Shown: piece by piece, positions 5,130 through 12,947 of the stretch | Numbering within the stretch: the stretch's first letter is position 1 | Layout of the letters: every line of letters starts with the position of its first letter | Source of the DNA: a virus | IMG/VR virus record: IMGVR_UViG_3300025276_000139 | Location: 1 to 30,328 of that record | Length of the DNA: 30,328 nt | Direction: 5' to 3' (one strand) | The notes under the pieces: generated by a model | Database searches by the model: none | What the model saw: only the letters and a program-made list of their open reading frames with translations | Told to the model about the DNA's origin: nothing | Position numbers and translations under genes: made by a program

Positions 5130-7180
5130 TTATTGGTAGCTCTTATAACACTATTTTTAAGTTTAGCATCTGGAAATACTTTTTTCACTAAATCTAAATA
5201 GTCGGCAGCTTTTTTATCTTGTTGATAACTGTCTTTAGATGTAACTCTACCAACTCCGTCTTTTTTGCCTTCAAACACACTTATATATACCTTACCATCT
5301 TTTTTAACTGCATCTTTAGCTTGGTTTAATACTTTAAGCTGATTGGCTTCACCATCTATAACATTTAATACATTGTTAATTGTAGCTGTATCAGCATTGC
5401 CACCAGAAACTGCATCAACAACATTAGCGTTATGAGCTTTGGTTCTGTTAAATGGATCATAGACTAAATTTGTAGCATCAGATTTTTGTAACAACTCATC
5501 AGCGTTGTCAAATTTACCACCACCTATATCAATATTGACACTACCCTTTTTAAACGCTTTTTCTTTAGTTAGCTGTGTAAATGCTGCCGCAGTTTTAGTT
5601 TTATTAACAGATGTATTTGCTGATGTAATTGCTTGTATAGGTTCATCCCATACAGAGCTAGTATTTTTCTGTAATAACCCACCTGATTTTGTAGGGTTGT
5701 TTGTAGTTGGATTTGAGAATGTATCTAATAAACCTTGCTGTCTTAATTTTTCTTGTTTAACTCTTTGTTCAAATTTTGGCATAACACTATCTAGCCATTT
5801 TTGATCAAACTTTTGTGTTGGAAAAGCTAATTCTGCTGAACGATTATCTGCACTAACAGGTTTACCTAACAATCTTCTTTCTGCAATAAAGTCAGGAAAC
5901 AATTCAGCGTGTGGCATTTGCACTTGTAATTCACCAACTTGAGTTCCACCTATATGGGTATTGTAAGTCGGATGTGGTACATTTGGATTTGTAATAATCA
6001 TATTGTCAGGATCTATTTTTCCAACTCTATATCCAGAATACATATTAGGTGTGTTTATTAAAGGTGGATCTGTAATTGCTTTTTTAATTGGAGCTATTTC
6101 AGGGAACCCCATATTTCTAAATTTAGCTTGACTGCCTATTTCATTAAATTGAGTTCGTAATGCTCCTGCCCCTCTTAAATATAATTGTTCTCTTGCTTCA
6201 GGATGATTTATACCTAACCATTCAGGTCTAATTTTTCTTAATGAATCATCAAACTCTTTAATTGTTTTTTTAGGTAAATTGAAAGTTCTTATTTCTTGTA
6301 AAAATCCATCTGTTAACATTGTATTAAATCTTAAAGAATCATGAGCTGAAGTAGTATAAATTGTTGCAGGATTGTACCCTTCGTCTAATAACCCTCTTGC
6401 TTGGTTACCTATTGTAGAAACTCTGCCTTTTTCTGATGCCCATATGTCATCGTTTATATCAGCAAATCTACCACCACCATGTAAAGGTACACCTTCTTTT
6501 AAAGGCACCCCATCTATTTCAGTTAATAAACCAACATTTGTTCTATCGCCTTTTGTAGTTATACCTGCTAATTTTTGATTATATAAATCTTCAGGTGTAA
6601 TTATTTTTGGTGTTTTTGTATTTTTAAACGGAACAATAATAGATGACATATCATCAATAGGTCTTAATTTTGTAGTGTCTACAGTTATTGATTTTCCACT
6701 TGCTAAACTTGGAGTTGTTAAAGGATGTATAAATCCTTGATTAACTGCATCCGTTCTTGTCATTTTGTTTTTTACATTAGATACTACTTCTTTACCTTTT
6801 TTAATTACAGGACCTGTAACTTTCTTTGCAATTCTGCCTATAGGTAAGGTTTCTAAACCAAGCAAACCAAAACCTGTAGCAACATCACCATAATTTCCTT
6901 GTGCTAATCCTCGCCCAGTATCTCTAGCTATATTTTCAGATACTCCTGAAAAACCAGTTAAATCCATAAGACCAAAATGATTTCTTCTACCAATTAAACC
7001 ATCTGCTAATGAAGAATTTTTTAATCCTAAAGCCTTACCAAAACTATCTACTGTGTTGTATGCTGACTGTTGAAAGGTAGGTTTTGCTTGTTCAAAAGAA
7101 TGATCTAAATAGGATTTTCTATTTAATGCTCTTTCCAGTTCAGACTGCATAGCAATTCTTTCTATTTCATCTAATCTCAT
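5126..7180 (-). CDS. Large putative ejected protein with C-terminal methyltransferase-like domain
   Basis: This 684-residue protein is the last gene of the late operon, starting by ATGA overlap with the gene before it. Residues 1-150 are helical with Gly-rich hydrophobic segments (GFGLLGLETLPIGRIAKKV), like phage internal virion proteins. Residues about 190-450 form a conserved-looking domain with GDRTNVGLLTEIDGVPLKEG, GGRFADINDDIWASEKGR and IGGTQVGELQVQ; I think I have seen this in large multidomain phage proteins but cannot name it. Residues 548-684 resemble a Rossmann methyltransferase: DIGGGK (551-556, motif I), LVYDPFNR (572-579, acidic motif II end), ADTATINNVLNVI (motif IV position) and a GKVYISVFEG strand. 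There is no DPPY/NPPY catalytic motif of amino-methylating DNA enzymes. It is probably packaged and injected; the substrate is unknown. Confidence 0.6.
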   Translation of the reverse strand: MRLDEIERIAMQSELERALNRKSYLDHSFEQAKPTFQQSAYNTVDSFGKALGLKNSSLADGLIGRRNHFGLMDLTGFSGVSENIARDTGRGLAQGNYGDVATGFGLLGLETLPIGRIAKKVTGPVIKKGKEVVSNVKNKMTRTDAVNQGFIHPLTTPSLASGKSITVDTTKLRPIDDMSSIIVPFKNTKTPKIITPEDLYNQKLAGITTKGDRTNVGLLTEIDGVPLKEGVPLHGGGRFADINDDIWASEKGRVSTIGNQARGLLDEGYNPATIYTTSAHDSLRFNTMLTDGFLQEIRTFNLPKKTIKEFDDSLRKIRPEWLGINHPEAREQLYLRGAGALRTQFNEIGSQAKFRNMGFPEIAPIKKAITDPPLINTPNMYSGYRVGKIDPDNMIITNPNVPHPTYNTHIGGTQVGELQVQMPHAELFPDFIAERRLLGKPVSADNRSAELAFPTQKFDQKWLDSVMPKFEQRVKQEKLRQQGLLDTFSNPTTNNPTKSGGLLQKNTSSVWDEPIQAITSANTSVNKTKTAAAFTQLTKEKAFKKGSVNIDIGGGKFDNADELLQKSDATNLVYDPFNRTKAHNANVVDAVSGGNADTATINNVLNVIDGEANQLKVLNQAKDAVKKDGKVYISVFEGKKDGVGRVTSKDSYQQDKKAADYLDLVKKVFPDAKLKNSVIRATNN

Positions 7181-7425
7181 TTTTTATTCCAAATAAATGT
7201 TAGCCAATATTTCAATTTATTTACCCTTTCTTGTTGTTGTGGTTTATCTATTTTTTTTAAAAACGTCTGTCTAAATGCTAAAGTTTTTTTAGATAAATTT
7301 AATGCTTCACAATAGACCATATAGTCTTTGCTGCAATTGTGTGTTTCTGTGCCATCTGGAAGTGTCATAGGCTTCGTGGTGCGGTTTTTATTTGTTTTTG
7401 ATACAAAGAGGTCTTGGCTAATCAT
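7177..7425 (-). CDS. Small basic protein of unknown function (82 aa)
   Basis: I choose ATG 7425, which overlaps the previous stop by eight bases, over an in-frame TTG one codon earlier. The 82-residue product is basic with MISQDLFVSKTNKNRTTKP at the start, a single pair of Cys (HNCSKDYMVYCEALN) and a helical C-terminus (QQQERVNKLKYWLTFIWNKK). No family is recognised. It overlaps the downstream 684-residue gene by ATGA, so it is probably made together with that protein, as a chaperone, partner or inhibitor; this is inference from coupling only. Confidence 0.6.
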   Translation of the reverse strand: MISQDLFVSKTNKNRTTKPMTLPDGTETHNCSKDYMVYCEALNLSKKTLAFRQTFLKKIDKPQQQERVNKLKYWLTFIWNKK

Positions 7426-7579
7426 CAAGCTCTTGTACGTTCATATATATACTATCTATAATCATCTCAACTGAACTGCCATCAGATAAATGTAATATTA
7501 TTTCTGACTCACCTTGCACAACATCAACTGCATCTATGGTTTTGTCTGCCATGTGTAAAGCTATAAGTTGTACATCCAT
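7418..7579 (-). CDS. Small acidic protein of unknown function (53 aa)
   Basis: The start is ATG 7579, giving 53 residues (MDVQLIALHMADKTIDAVDV...NVQELDD). The same frame stays open to 7750, but that extension lies inside the exonuclease gene and is best read as its shadow. AAGGAAA lies upstream. The predicted product is an acidic strand-rich peptide (SEIILHLSDGSSVEMIIDSI), possibly a small beta-barrel or sheet. It is located between the exonuclease and an 82-residue basic protein; the acidic/basic pair might interact. The family is unknown. Confidence 0.6.
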   Translation of the reverse strand: MDVQLIALHMADKTIDAVDVVQGESEIILHLSDGSSVEMIIDSIYMNVQELDD

Positions 7580-7590
7580 TTCTACTTTCC

Positions 7591-8331
7591 TTAAATGGGC
7601 ACAACGGAGTCTGATTGTATTTTTTCTATGGGTTTTTTTCCTTTTGACCATTTCCCACAATCCTGACATTGAAATCTTTGGTACTTGTTTGTTAGAGATA
7701 CTTGAGATCCTCTTTTTTGTAAGTTGTAACCCCCACAATTTGGGCAACACATTTCTTTAGTTTCTAGGTTATGGTTTGGATGTACACTAATCCAACCATG
7801 AAGTTTGTAATAAACTTCTTCTGTAATTTTAACATCGTTAATGTTGTATTTCTTCATTAACTTCCATGCTTTGGGATTCTTTGCCATACAATCAATCCAT
7901 AGTGGCATCCCCTCATGGCTAACCTTTTTCCCTACATTTAACAAATTAGCAACATAATCTAGTTTATTACTTGCAAATCTAAATTTGTTTCTAGTCGTTG
8001 TAAGAAGATCAATATCTTTGTAAGGACTTGGTGGCGGTAGTTTATGTATTAAAAACTCTTTATTAAGGGTTGGCATATCAAATCTTTTGCCGTTGTAAGT
8101 AATGACAGCATCAGCTTCATTAATTAAGTCATGTACTTCTTTAATCATTTTTGCTGCAGTTGTGTCATACACGCTAGAAAAAAATATTTTCTTTTTATCT
8201 AACCATTTTGCTGCCCAACACAATACTGTTGATGATTCTATAAGTTGATTTAAACTAATGTTTTGTTGAAATAACCCCCAATGAAATCCTTTGTGTGGCG
8301 ATGTCTCTATATCCAAAACTAATATTTTCAT
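7591..8331 (-). CDS. DEDD/YprB-type 3'-5' exonuclease with C-terminal zinc ribbon
   Basis: This 246-residue protein starts at MKILVLDIETSP. Exonuclease motif I is D7-x-E9, motif II is ITYNGKRFDMPTL (N80, D85), and motif III is YNINDVKIT (Y162, D166), with an extra acidic YKDID (106-108). This is the RNase H-like DnaQ/YprB fold that removes nucleotides from 3' ends of DNA or RNA using two metal ions. The C-terminus has C196-x2-C199 and C222-x2-C225, a zinc ribbon likely to bind nucleic acid. The in-frame extension to 8376 starts at TTG and covers a separate small gene, so I reject it. The start overlaps the stop of that 33-residue gene (ATGA). Its place just after lysis genes in the late operon is unusual. 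Confidence 0.8.
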   Translation of the reverse strand: MKILVLDIETSPHKGFHWGLFQQNISLNQLIESSTVLCWAAKWLDKKKIFFSSVYDTTAAKMIKEVHDLINEADAVITYNGKRFDMPTLNKEFLIHKLPPPSPYKDIDLLTTTRNKFRFASNKLDYVANLLNVGKKVSHEGMPLWIDCMAKNPKAWKLMKKYNINDVKITEEVYYKLHGWISVHPNHNLETKEMCCPNCGGYNLQKRGSQVSLTNKYQRFQCQDCGKWSKGKKPIEKIQSDSVVPI

Positions 8332-8429
8332 ATAATGTATATTACCAATAAGTAACTTGTTAATAATAACAAACAAATGCCAAGCATAGTTAGTAATGCT
8401 TTTAAAAGTATTTTGTGTTTAAAAAGCAT
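8328..8429 (-). CDS. 33-residue single-span membrane peptide in lysis cassette
   Basis: The frame runs from ATG 8429, which overlaps the stop of the M15 peptidase gene as TAATG, to a TGA at 8328 that overlaps the ATG of the exonuclease gene as ATGA. The product has a short basic start (MLFKHKILLK) and one hydrophobic span (ALLTMLGICLLLLTSYLLVI). The exact fit at both ends fills an otherwise empty gap of about 100 bases and argues that it is real even though no strong ribosome site precedes it (reinitiation is likely). Its position right after the endolysin suggests a role in lysis, for example as a small holin, antiholin or spanin-like element. This is unproven. Confidence 0.55.
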   Translation of the reverse strand: MLFKHKILLKALLTMLGICLLLLTSYLLVIYII

Positions 8430-8872
8430 TATTGCGAGTAAATCATTGTTCCTTTCTTATTAATAATTAACGCTTTTTTCCTAGCACTTTCTCCATCCGC
8501 TGGAAAAGCCAAATGACACCAGCTATGATGTTCCAAAATAATCTGGTCATACTGAAAATCAGACCCAAAAATAGCATCCACAATGTCATGAGGGTCACCA
8601 TACTTCGGGCAAGTAAAATCGACAGCCAGTCCTCTAATGTGTGCCGAAGTTGGCTTACTGCCGAGTAATTCATTAAGAGCCAAACAACGATAGCCACTGC
8701 TAATAAGTATAGGGTTATTACCCAATAGTTCTCTAACATTTTCCATCTCCATTGCTGTTTTGTATAGGTTGTCTAACACATCGTCAGATGGTGTATTGTC
8801 TATACCCTTTCTTGCGGCTGTCTCGCTAAAGGTTAATTCGTCTAAACTAAAGTGTGGTGATGCCCATATCAT
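8429..8872 (-). CDS. Peptidase M15 endolysin (L,D/D,D-type zinc peptidase)
   Basis: This 147-residue protein matches the M15A-type peptidase domain of phage endolysins over its full length. It begins ASPHFSLDELTFSETAARKG, has ISSGYRCLALNELLGSKPTS, then SAHIRGLAVDF (77-86), where His 78 and Asp 85 are zinc ligands, and a C-terminal LEHHSWCHLAF (113-123), where His 120 is the third ligand. It would cut peptide cross-links in peptidoglycan at the end of infection. There is no signal peptide, so release depends on holins. It overlaps the upstream holin gene by ATGA and is followed by a TAATG overlap. A membrane-protein-like reading frame with its own ribosome site lies inside it (8467-8739). Confidence 0.9.
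   Translation of the reverse strand: MIWASPHFSLDELTFSETAARKGIDNTPSDDVLDNLYKTAMEMENVRELLGNNPILISSGYRCLALNELLGSKPTSAHIRGLAVDFTCPKYGDPHDIVDAIFGSDFQYDQIILEHHSWCHLAFPADGESARKKALIINKKGTMIYSQ
8467..8739 (-). CDS. Possible nested membrane protein inside the endolysin gene
   Basis: In another frame inside the M15 gene, ATG 8739 is preceded by GGAG at seven bases. The 90-residue product would have two to three hydrophobic segments (WVITLYLLAVAIVVWLLMNY; WMLFLGLIFSM; WNIIAGVIWLF) and a basic tail ending GKKR, a holin-like profile. It may equally be a chance shadow of the endolysin, since out-of-frame reading of such sequence often gives hydrophobic peptides. I list it as a candidate only. Confidence 0.2.
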   Translation of the reverse strand: MLENYWVITLYLLAVAIVVWLLMNYSAVSQLRHTLEDWLSILLARSMVTLMTLWMLFLGLIFSMTRLFWNIIAGVIWLFQRMEKVLGKKR

Positions 8873-9240
8873 GTAGTTAATCCATTTTTCTTTTCGTAGC
8901 TACGCAATGTTCCTAAACCAAGCATACCCATTAACACTGGTAACATTGTAGATGTATCAGCTTGTGGGACTATAATACCTAATGGATGTAATAATGGAGA
9001 TATAAGAAAGTTTACAGCAAACCCTAAAACGCATACCCAACCTACTGCTGGCCTCCATCCTGCTTGAAACCATGCCCCTTTAGCATCTTCTTTATTTACT
9101 GCTATTTGTGCTAATGCAATTTCATGTGCTTGTTTTTCTGCTAGTGTAGATATTTCAAAAGCTATTTTTTGTTTAGTGTCTGCATCAGGTATAAACTTAT
9201 CTAATAGTGCAGCAACTGGTGCTATAAGTGCTTGTAACAT
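8869..9240 (-). CDS. Holin, GTA-type 3TM family
   Basis: This 123-residue protein closely follows the holin family known from gene transfer agents (GTA_holin_3TM). It has an amphipathic N-terminus (MLQALIAPVAALLDKFIPDA), a charged helical middle (EKQAHEIALAQIAVNKEDAK), the signature AGWRPAVGWVCVLGF (60-74) that begins the first strong membrane span, a second span around LPVLMGMLGLGTL, and a polar C-terminus. It would open the inner membrane for the M15 endolysin, whose start overlaps its stop. The start overlaps the stop of the 37-residue peptide gene as TAATG. The family is common in alphaproteobacterial phages and prophages. Confidence 0.8.
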   Translation of the reverse strand: MLQALIAPVAALLDKFIPDADTKQKIAFEISTLAEKQAHEIALAQIAVNKEDAKGAWFQAGWRPAVGWVCVLGFAVNFLISPLLHPLGIIVPQADTSTMLPVLMGMLGLGTLRSYEKKNGLTT

Positions 9241-9353
9241 TATTCAACCCATCCATATAATAAACAAAGTGCTACTGGTGTTACAGGTAATACAGCTAAT
9301 AAACCTATTGTAATAAGAATAGGCTTGTAAAGTTTGTTTTTTAATTTATCCAT
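9240..9353 (-). CDS. 37-residue membrane peptide in lysis cassette
   Basis: A 37-residue frame begins at ATG 9353 inside the end of the XhlA-like gene (13-base overlap) and ends with TAA overlapping the holin ATG (TAATG at 9238-9242). The product is basic at its start (MDKLKNKLYKP) and then hydrophobic (ILITIGLLAVLPVTPVALCL). This is a typical one-span topology. No clear ribosome site is present, so coupling to the XhlA-like gene is likely. Its place between two predicted holin components suggests a lysis-timing role. The exact end overlap and the otherwise empty gap support it. Confidence 0.5.
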   Translation of the reverse strand: MDKLKNKLYKPILITIGLLAVLPVTPVALCLLYGWVE

Positions 9354-9544
9354 TGTTTTATAAATATAGTGACTAACGAAGATACAAAGGCAGCAATAGC
9401 CATACCTGCCCAGAACCCACCTTTACTTTGGTTTGCTAGAGCCAACATTGCTTTCATATCTTTAGCAAGTTCGTCTTGGCTTTTTTGTAGATGCTCTATT
9501 TGTTCTTTCATTCTTCCAAACTCTTGTGGGTTAATATCAGCCAT
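9341..9544 (-). CDS. XhlA-like holin/lysis accessory protein
   Basis: This 67-residue protein has a coiled-coil N-terminal part (EFGRMKEQIEHLQKSQDELA, residues 7-26) and a C-terminal membrane span (FWAGMAIAAFVSSLVTIFI) ending KQWIN. This matches the layout of the haemolysin XhlA family and related small phage membrane proteins that assist holin-mediated lysis. The start overlaps the stop of the 718-residue ejection-type gene as TAATG. It is the first gene of the lysis cassette. The function is inferred from layout and neighbours. Confidence 0.7.
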   Translation of the reverse strand: MADINPQEFGRMKEQIEHLQKSQDELAKDMKAMLALANQSKGGFWAGMAIAAFVSSLVTIFIKQWIN

Positions 9545-11700
9545 TATCTTCCACCTCCAACAATATCTATTGAGGTGTAATCTTTATCGTCATCTAATAA
9601 ACCATACATACTAGAAGTATAAGGTGACAGTAAATCTCTTGCTCTTACTCTGTTTGGTGTAGCTCCTTGAATTGCAGAAGGAACATTTAACGCTTCTAAA
9701 GAATTTTTACCTAAAGATATATTTCTAGCAGGTGCTCCTATAATAGAATTTCCAAGTGGCAATCTATTTACCAAAGTAGATTGACCTAATTTTTCAGCTA
9801 AACTAGCAACTGCTGCTGCTGTGTTAGATGTATTAACTGCAGCACCCTTTGGTATTACTTGTTCATAACTTGCAACATTACCAATTGATTTTAATTTAGC
9901 AATTTCTGCTTTTGTAAATATTAAATTAAGTTTTTTACTGCCTAAATTTCTTAATTCTTTTTGTAATGCTGACCCACTTAAATTTGCTATTTCATTTGGT
10001 CTACCACCTGTAGCTTTTGATTTTAAATGTGCAATTACATTTTGTTTTATAGATTCTTTAAAAGTAGGGTCTAGTAACCTAAAAGTTTTTTCAAGTTGAT
10101 CCCCTGTACTTCCCATAATAATTTTTTCAAAAAAAGTATCTTGATTGATTACTGTCTTGCTATTATTTAATTGTTTAAGAGCAGGAATAGTATCTATTAA
10201 TTTTTTATATTGATATGTATATCTTCTTGCTTCTTTTTCTGCTTTTAATGCTGCTTGACCAAGTTTCTGATTAGGTAAAAGATTTGCATTTTCTATTTGC
10301 TCTCTAACTATTTTTAATGCTGTTTTAATATTTTCATTGGTAGTGTCTCTCATAGCCGCAGCTAATTGAGATTTTAATTGTGCAGCTTCATTGACATCTA
10401 AAACAACTTTGCCTGTTTTATATTCGTTTAACATTGCTTTAAATTCTGTTGGTAAAAATCTTGTATATCTAGACAACGCTACATCAGTTTTATCTAAAAA
10501 AAGTTTAGAGTCATATTTAGCAGATAACCCACCATCATCTTTTATTTGTTTATACAAATTACTTATAATTTCTTTTTGTTTGTTGTTAAAATCATCTAGT
10601 TTTTTAAATAAAATTGCACCAAAGGTTTGAGGTTCTACTGCCTTATCTGCACCTAACTCATCTAAATTTTTAAGTAGTATTTGATTATTTTCATTTTCAA
10701 TTTGTGCTAGTCTTTGTGCGTTAGGGTCATCACTGTTAGCACCTGCTTTTGCTGTATTTTTTTCTTTAGTAATTTTAGCAGGGTCTAAAGTTACAGTGCC
10801 TTGTTTTGGAGTAGCTCCAGTAACTCTATAATCAATTAATCTTTTTAACGCTTCTGATGAAATATTTGGATTTACTTTCATTGCTTCATCTATGTCTCTT
10901 TTAACTTGTACAATTACATCGTCAGACAAATCAGCTAATTTAATATTGTTATTTGTAAGCACATTATCTAGTACATTGTTTGTAGCTTGGCTTTGATTAA
11001 CAGATTGTTTTGCTGATGTAAGTTTTTTATACAAATTTGATACAGGTTTTATTATTGCTTTTTCTGCTGCGATTGGTGACAATATTGCTGCTGGTAATGC
11101 CGCTGCAAATTGAGCCCCAGTACCACCACCCATTTCTTCTACCCCTTGCATTGCAACACCTGCCCCTGTTGCTGCTACCCCTTGTTTACCAATAGATTCA
11201 GTAAATAAGTTTTTAGCAGCTTGTCCTATTTTTGAGCTTGGCATTATATATTGTAACGCTTTTGCAGGACCACCTACAGAAGTCATAAATTTAGTCCCCT
11301 CTCCCACTACTCTTTCTAATGGTGTTTCTGGATTAGGCAATCCTGCCATATCAGATAGTTTTTTACCAATAGACATTTCAGGTACTCTGTAGTCAGAGCC
11401 AAGAGCATCAGAGGCCATATTAATACCACCCCTAACTGGTGTTGCTAATAAGTCTAATATTGAGCCACCACCCTCTAAAGCATATCTTCCTGTTAAACCT
11501 ACCTGTCTAGCTAATTCATCAGGAATAGACCTTTGTGGTTTTTGTTCAACCACATCATCTGCCGCTCTATACATTCTTGCAAGTTTTTTAGCAGCTTCAG
11601 TATGTTTTTTAGCATCTTCAGTATTACCTGCTGCATCTGCCTTTTTAACTGCTGCATCTGCATTTTTAAGAGCTTTCATTATTTTTTCTTTATCTGTCAT
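9544..11700 (-). CDS. Putative internal virion (DNA ejection) protein, large
   Basis: This 718-residue protein starts with an Ala/Lys-rich helical region containing imperfect repeats (NADAAVKKADAAGNTEDAKK). Then comes QRSIPDELARQVGLTGRYAL followed by Gly- and Ala-rich hydrophobic stretches (about residues 75-215, for example TGAGVAMQGVEEMGGGTGAQ) and a long helical, Lys/Asn-rich body. This composition is typical of the large internal proteins of podoviruses that leave the head and form a channel or cross the envelope during DNA entry, such as T7 gp15/gp16 or P22 gp16/gp20. Glycine-rich membrane-active parts fit that role. The specific family is not identified. Position after two other ejection-type genes and before lysis supports the call. 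Confidence 0.6.
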   Translation of the reverse strand: MTDKEKIMKALKNADAAVKKADAAGNTEDAKKHTEAAKKLARMYRAADDVVEQKPQRSIPDELARQVGLTGRYALEGGGSILDLLATPVRGGINMASDALGSDYRVPEMSIGKKLSDMAGLPNPETPLERVVGEGTKFMTSVGGPAKALQYIMPSSKIGQAAKNLFTESIGKQGVAATGAGVAMQGVEEMGGGTGAQFAAALPAAILSPIAAEKAIIKPVSNLYKKLTSAKQSVNQSQATNNVLDNVLTNNNIKLADLSDDVIVQVKRDIDEAMKVNPNISSEALKRLIDYRVTGATPKQGTVTLDPAKITKEKNTAKAGANSDDPNAQRLAQIENENNQILLKNLDELGADKAVEPQTFGAILFKKLDDFNNKQKEIISNLYKQIKDDGGLSAKYDSKLFLDKTDVALSRYTRFLPTEFKAMLNEYKTGKVVLDVNEAAQLKSQLAAAMRDTTNENIKTALKIVREQIENANLLPNQKLGQAALKAEKEARRYTYQYKKLIDTIPALKQLNNSKTVINQDTFFEKIIMGSTGDQLEKTFRLLDPTFKESIKQNVIAHLKSKATGGRPNEIANLSGSALQKELRNLGSKKLNLIFTKAEIAKLKSIGNVASYEQVIPKGAAVNTSNTAAAVASLAEKLGQSTLVNRLPLGNSIIGAPARNISLGKNSLEALNVPSAIQGATPNRVRARDLLSPYTSSMYGLLDDDKDYTSIDIVGGGR

Positions 11701-11702
11701 AT

Positions 11703-12938
11703 TTATTCCGAATATTCATCTAATAAAGCTTGGTCTTCTTGACTTCTTGTTTCTGTTATAGAATCTAATCTTCTTCTTTCTGGTGTTTCTTTTGATTGTT
11801 TTATTGCCGCTGTTAATGCCTCATCACCACCTGCTAGTAAAACAATTTCTTTATAAATAGTTAAAACTCTGTCTACATTAAATCTTACTGTGTCATAATC
11901 TTGTGCTGTGTTTAATTGACCTAAAACAGAAGCTAACATTTCTAATTGAGCTTGTGGCACTTGACCTAAACCTGCACCACTTGCTTTAATATCTAGTAAT
12001 TTATCAATACCAATATTTGCTTGTATTGATTTAACCATTTGGTCTAAAGCATATGCTTTTGTACTTGGCACTTGTCGGAAGGCCCAAGCATCAAGCCCGG
12101 TGGTTGTTCTATCTTCATCAATTAAATCTAATGCCCTTTGTGCATCTACAATAACTGTTGCTGCAATACTTGCTTTACTGTCTTTACCTACTTTTTCTTT
12201 TTTATCTTCTTTTATTCTTTTTAAATCTTCTGCTGTGCCTTGAACAGGAAGCACATAAGGAGCTCCATCTTTTAATAAAGGTTCACCTGTTTTTGGATCT
12301 TTAGGGTAGTAATACCCATCACCAGCTGGAGGTAAATTAGATTGACCAAATGTTAATCCTGAAGGAGAGCTAACACTTGCAATCTGTTTTCTAACTTTCA
12401 TTTCTGCTTTTTGACCCTTTGTTAATTCTTGATTAGGATCTTCATCCATTGTCATTAATATAGCTAACCTTTCGCTATTAGATACTTTAACTGGTGGTTT
12501 ATTTAACACTTCATAAACTTTTACAGGATCAGTTAATGCAGCTTGTCTCAAAAGAGGATCTGCTTGTACTCTTGGGTCTGCTAATAAATCATTTTTATAC
12601 TTTTTATTTTGTTCTTCTAATGCTAAAGCCTTTTTGTTTTCTGCAATCTTTGTGTCCATCAAATACTTATCTGTCATTCCTTGAAATGGAGCTTGTGCAG
12701 CTTGATTAGCATTTAAGTATGCCTTACCAAGATAAGGTACAACACTTCCATAATTTTGATTTTTAGGTTGTGCAAGATAACTAGCTATTCCAGTCATGAT
12801 GCCTGTGCCTATTGATCTTTTGTTTGCTGATGCCATTGCTTCTGGAGTTATTAACTTTGCATCTAATAAACTTTGTGCTCTTGCATCTGGTCCTGCACCA
12901 AAAGCATTTATGTCTCCAAAATAATCAAATAAATTCAT
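11703..12938 (-). CDS. Putative internal virion (DNA ejection) protein, medium
   Basis: This 411-residue soluble, mostly helical protein starts MNLFDYFGDINAFGAGPDAR, with ASYLAQPKNQNYGSVVPYLG at about residues 52-71. Its C-terminal part contains IQANIGIDKLLDIKASGAGL followed by GQVPQAQLEMLASVLGQL, a pattern I recognise from phage virion proteins encoded near ejection proteins (IQANIGFDKL ... GxLGQVSxxEL). The C-terminus is acidic (EDQALLDEYSE). The middle is a Pro/Asp-rich linker (YYPKDPKTGEPLLKDG). It should be a component of the ejected complex or internal core. The exact equivalent in P22 or T7 is not clear. Confidence 0.6.
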   Translation of the reverse strand: MNLFDYFGDINAFGAGPDARAQSLLDAKLITPEAMASANKRSIGTGIMTGIASYLAQPKNQNYGSVVPYLGKAYLNANQAAQAPFQGMTDKYLMDTKIAENKKALALEEQNKKYKNDLLADPRVQADPLLRQAALTDPVKVYEVLNKPPVKVSNSERLAILMTMDEDPNQELTKGQKAEMKVRKQIASVSSPSGLTFGQSNLPPAGDGYYYPKDPKTGEPLLKDGAPYVLPVQGTAEDLKRIKEDKKEKVGKDSKASIAATVIVDAQRALDLIDEDRTTTGLDAWAFRQVPSTKAYALDQMVKSIQANIGIDKLLDIKASGAGLGQVPQAQLEMLASVLGQLNTAQDYDTVRFNVDRVLTIYKEIVLLAGGDEALTAAIKQSKETPERRRLDSITETRSQEDQALLDEYSE

Positions 12939-12947
12939 TGTTTTCCC

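Noticed and set aside
7580-7750. N-terminal extension of the 53-residue protein
   Set aside because: It lies in the exonuclease coding region and has no ribosome site; ATG 7579 is preferred.
8332-8376. N-terminal extension of the exonuclease
   Set aside because: It would start at TTG and places 15 residues before the conserved MKILVLDIE start, overlapping the 33-residue gene.
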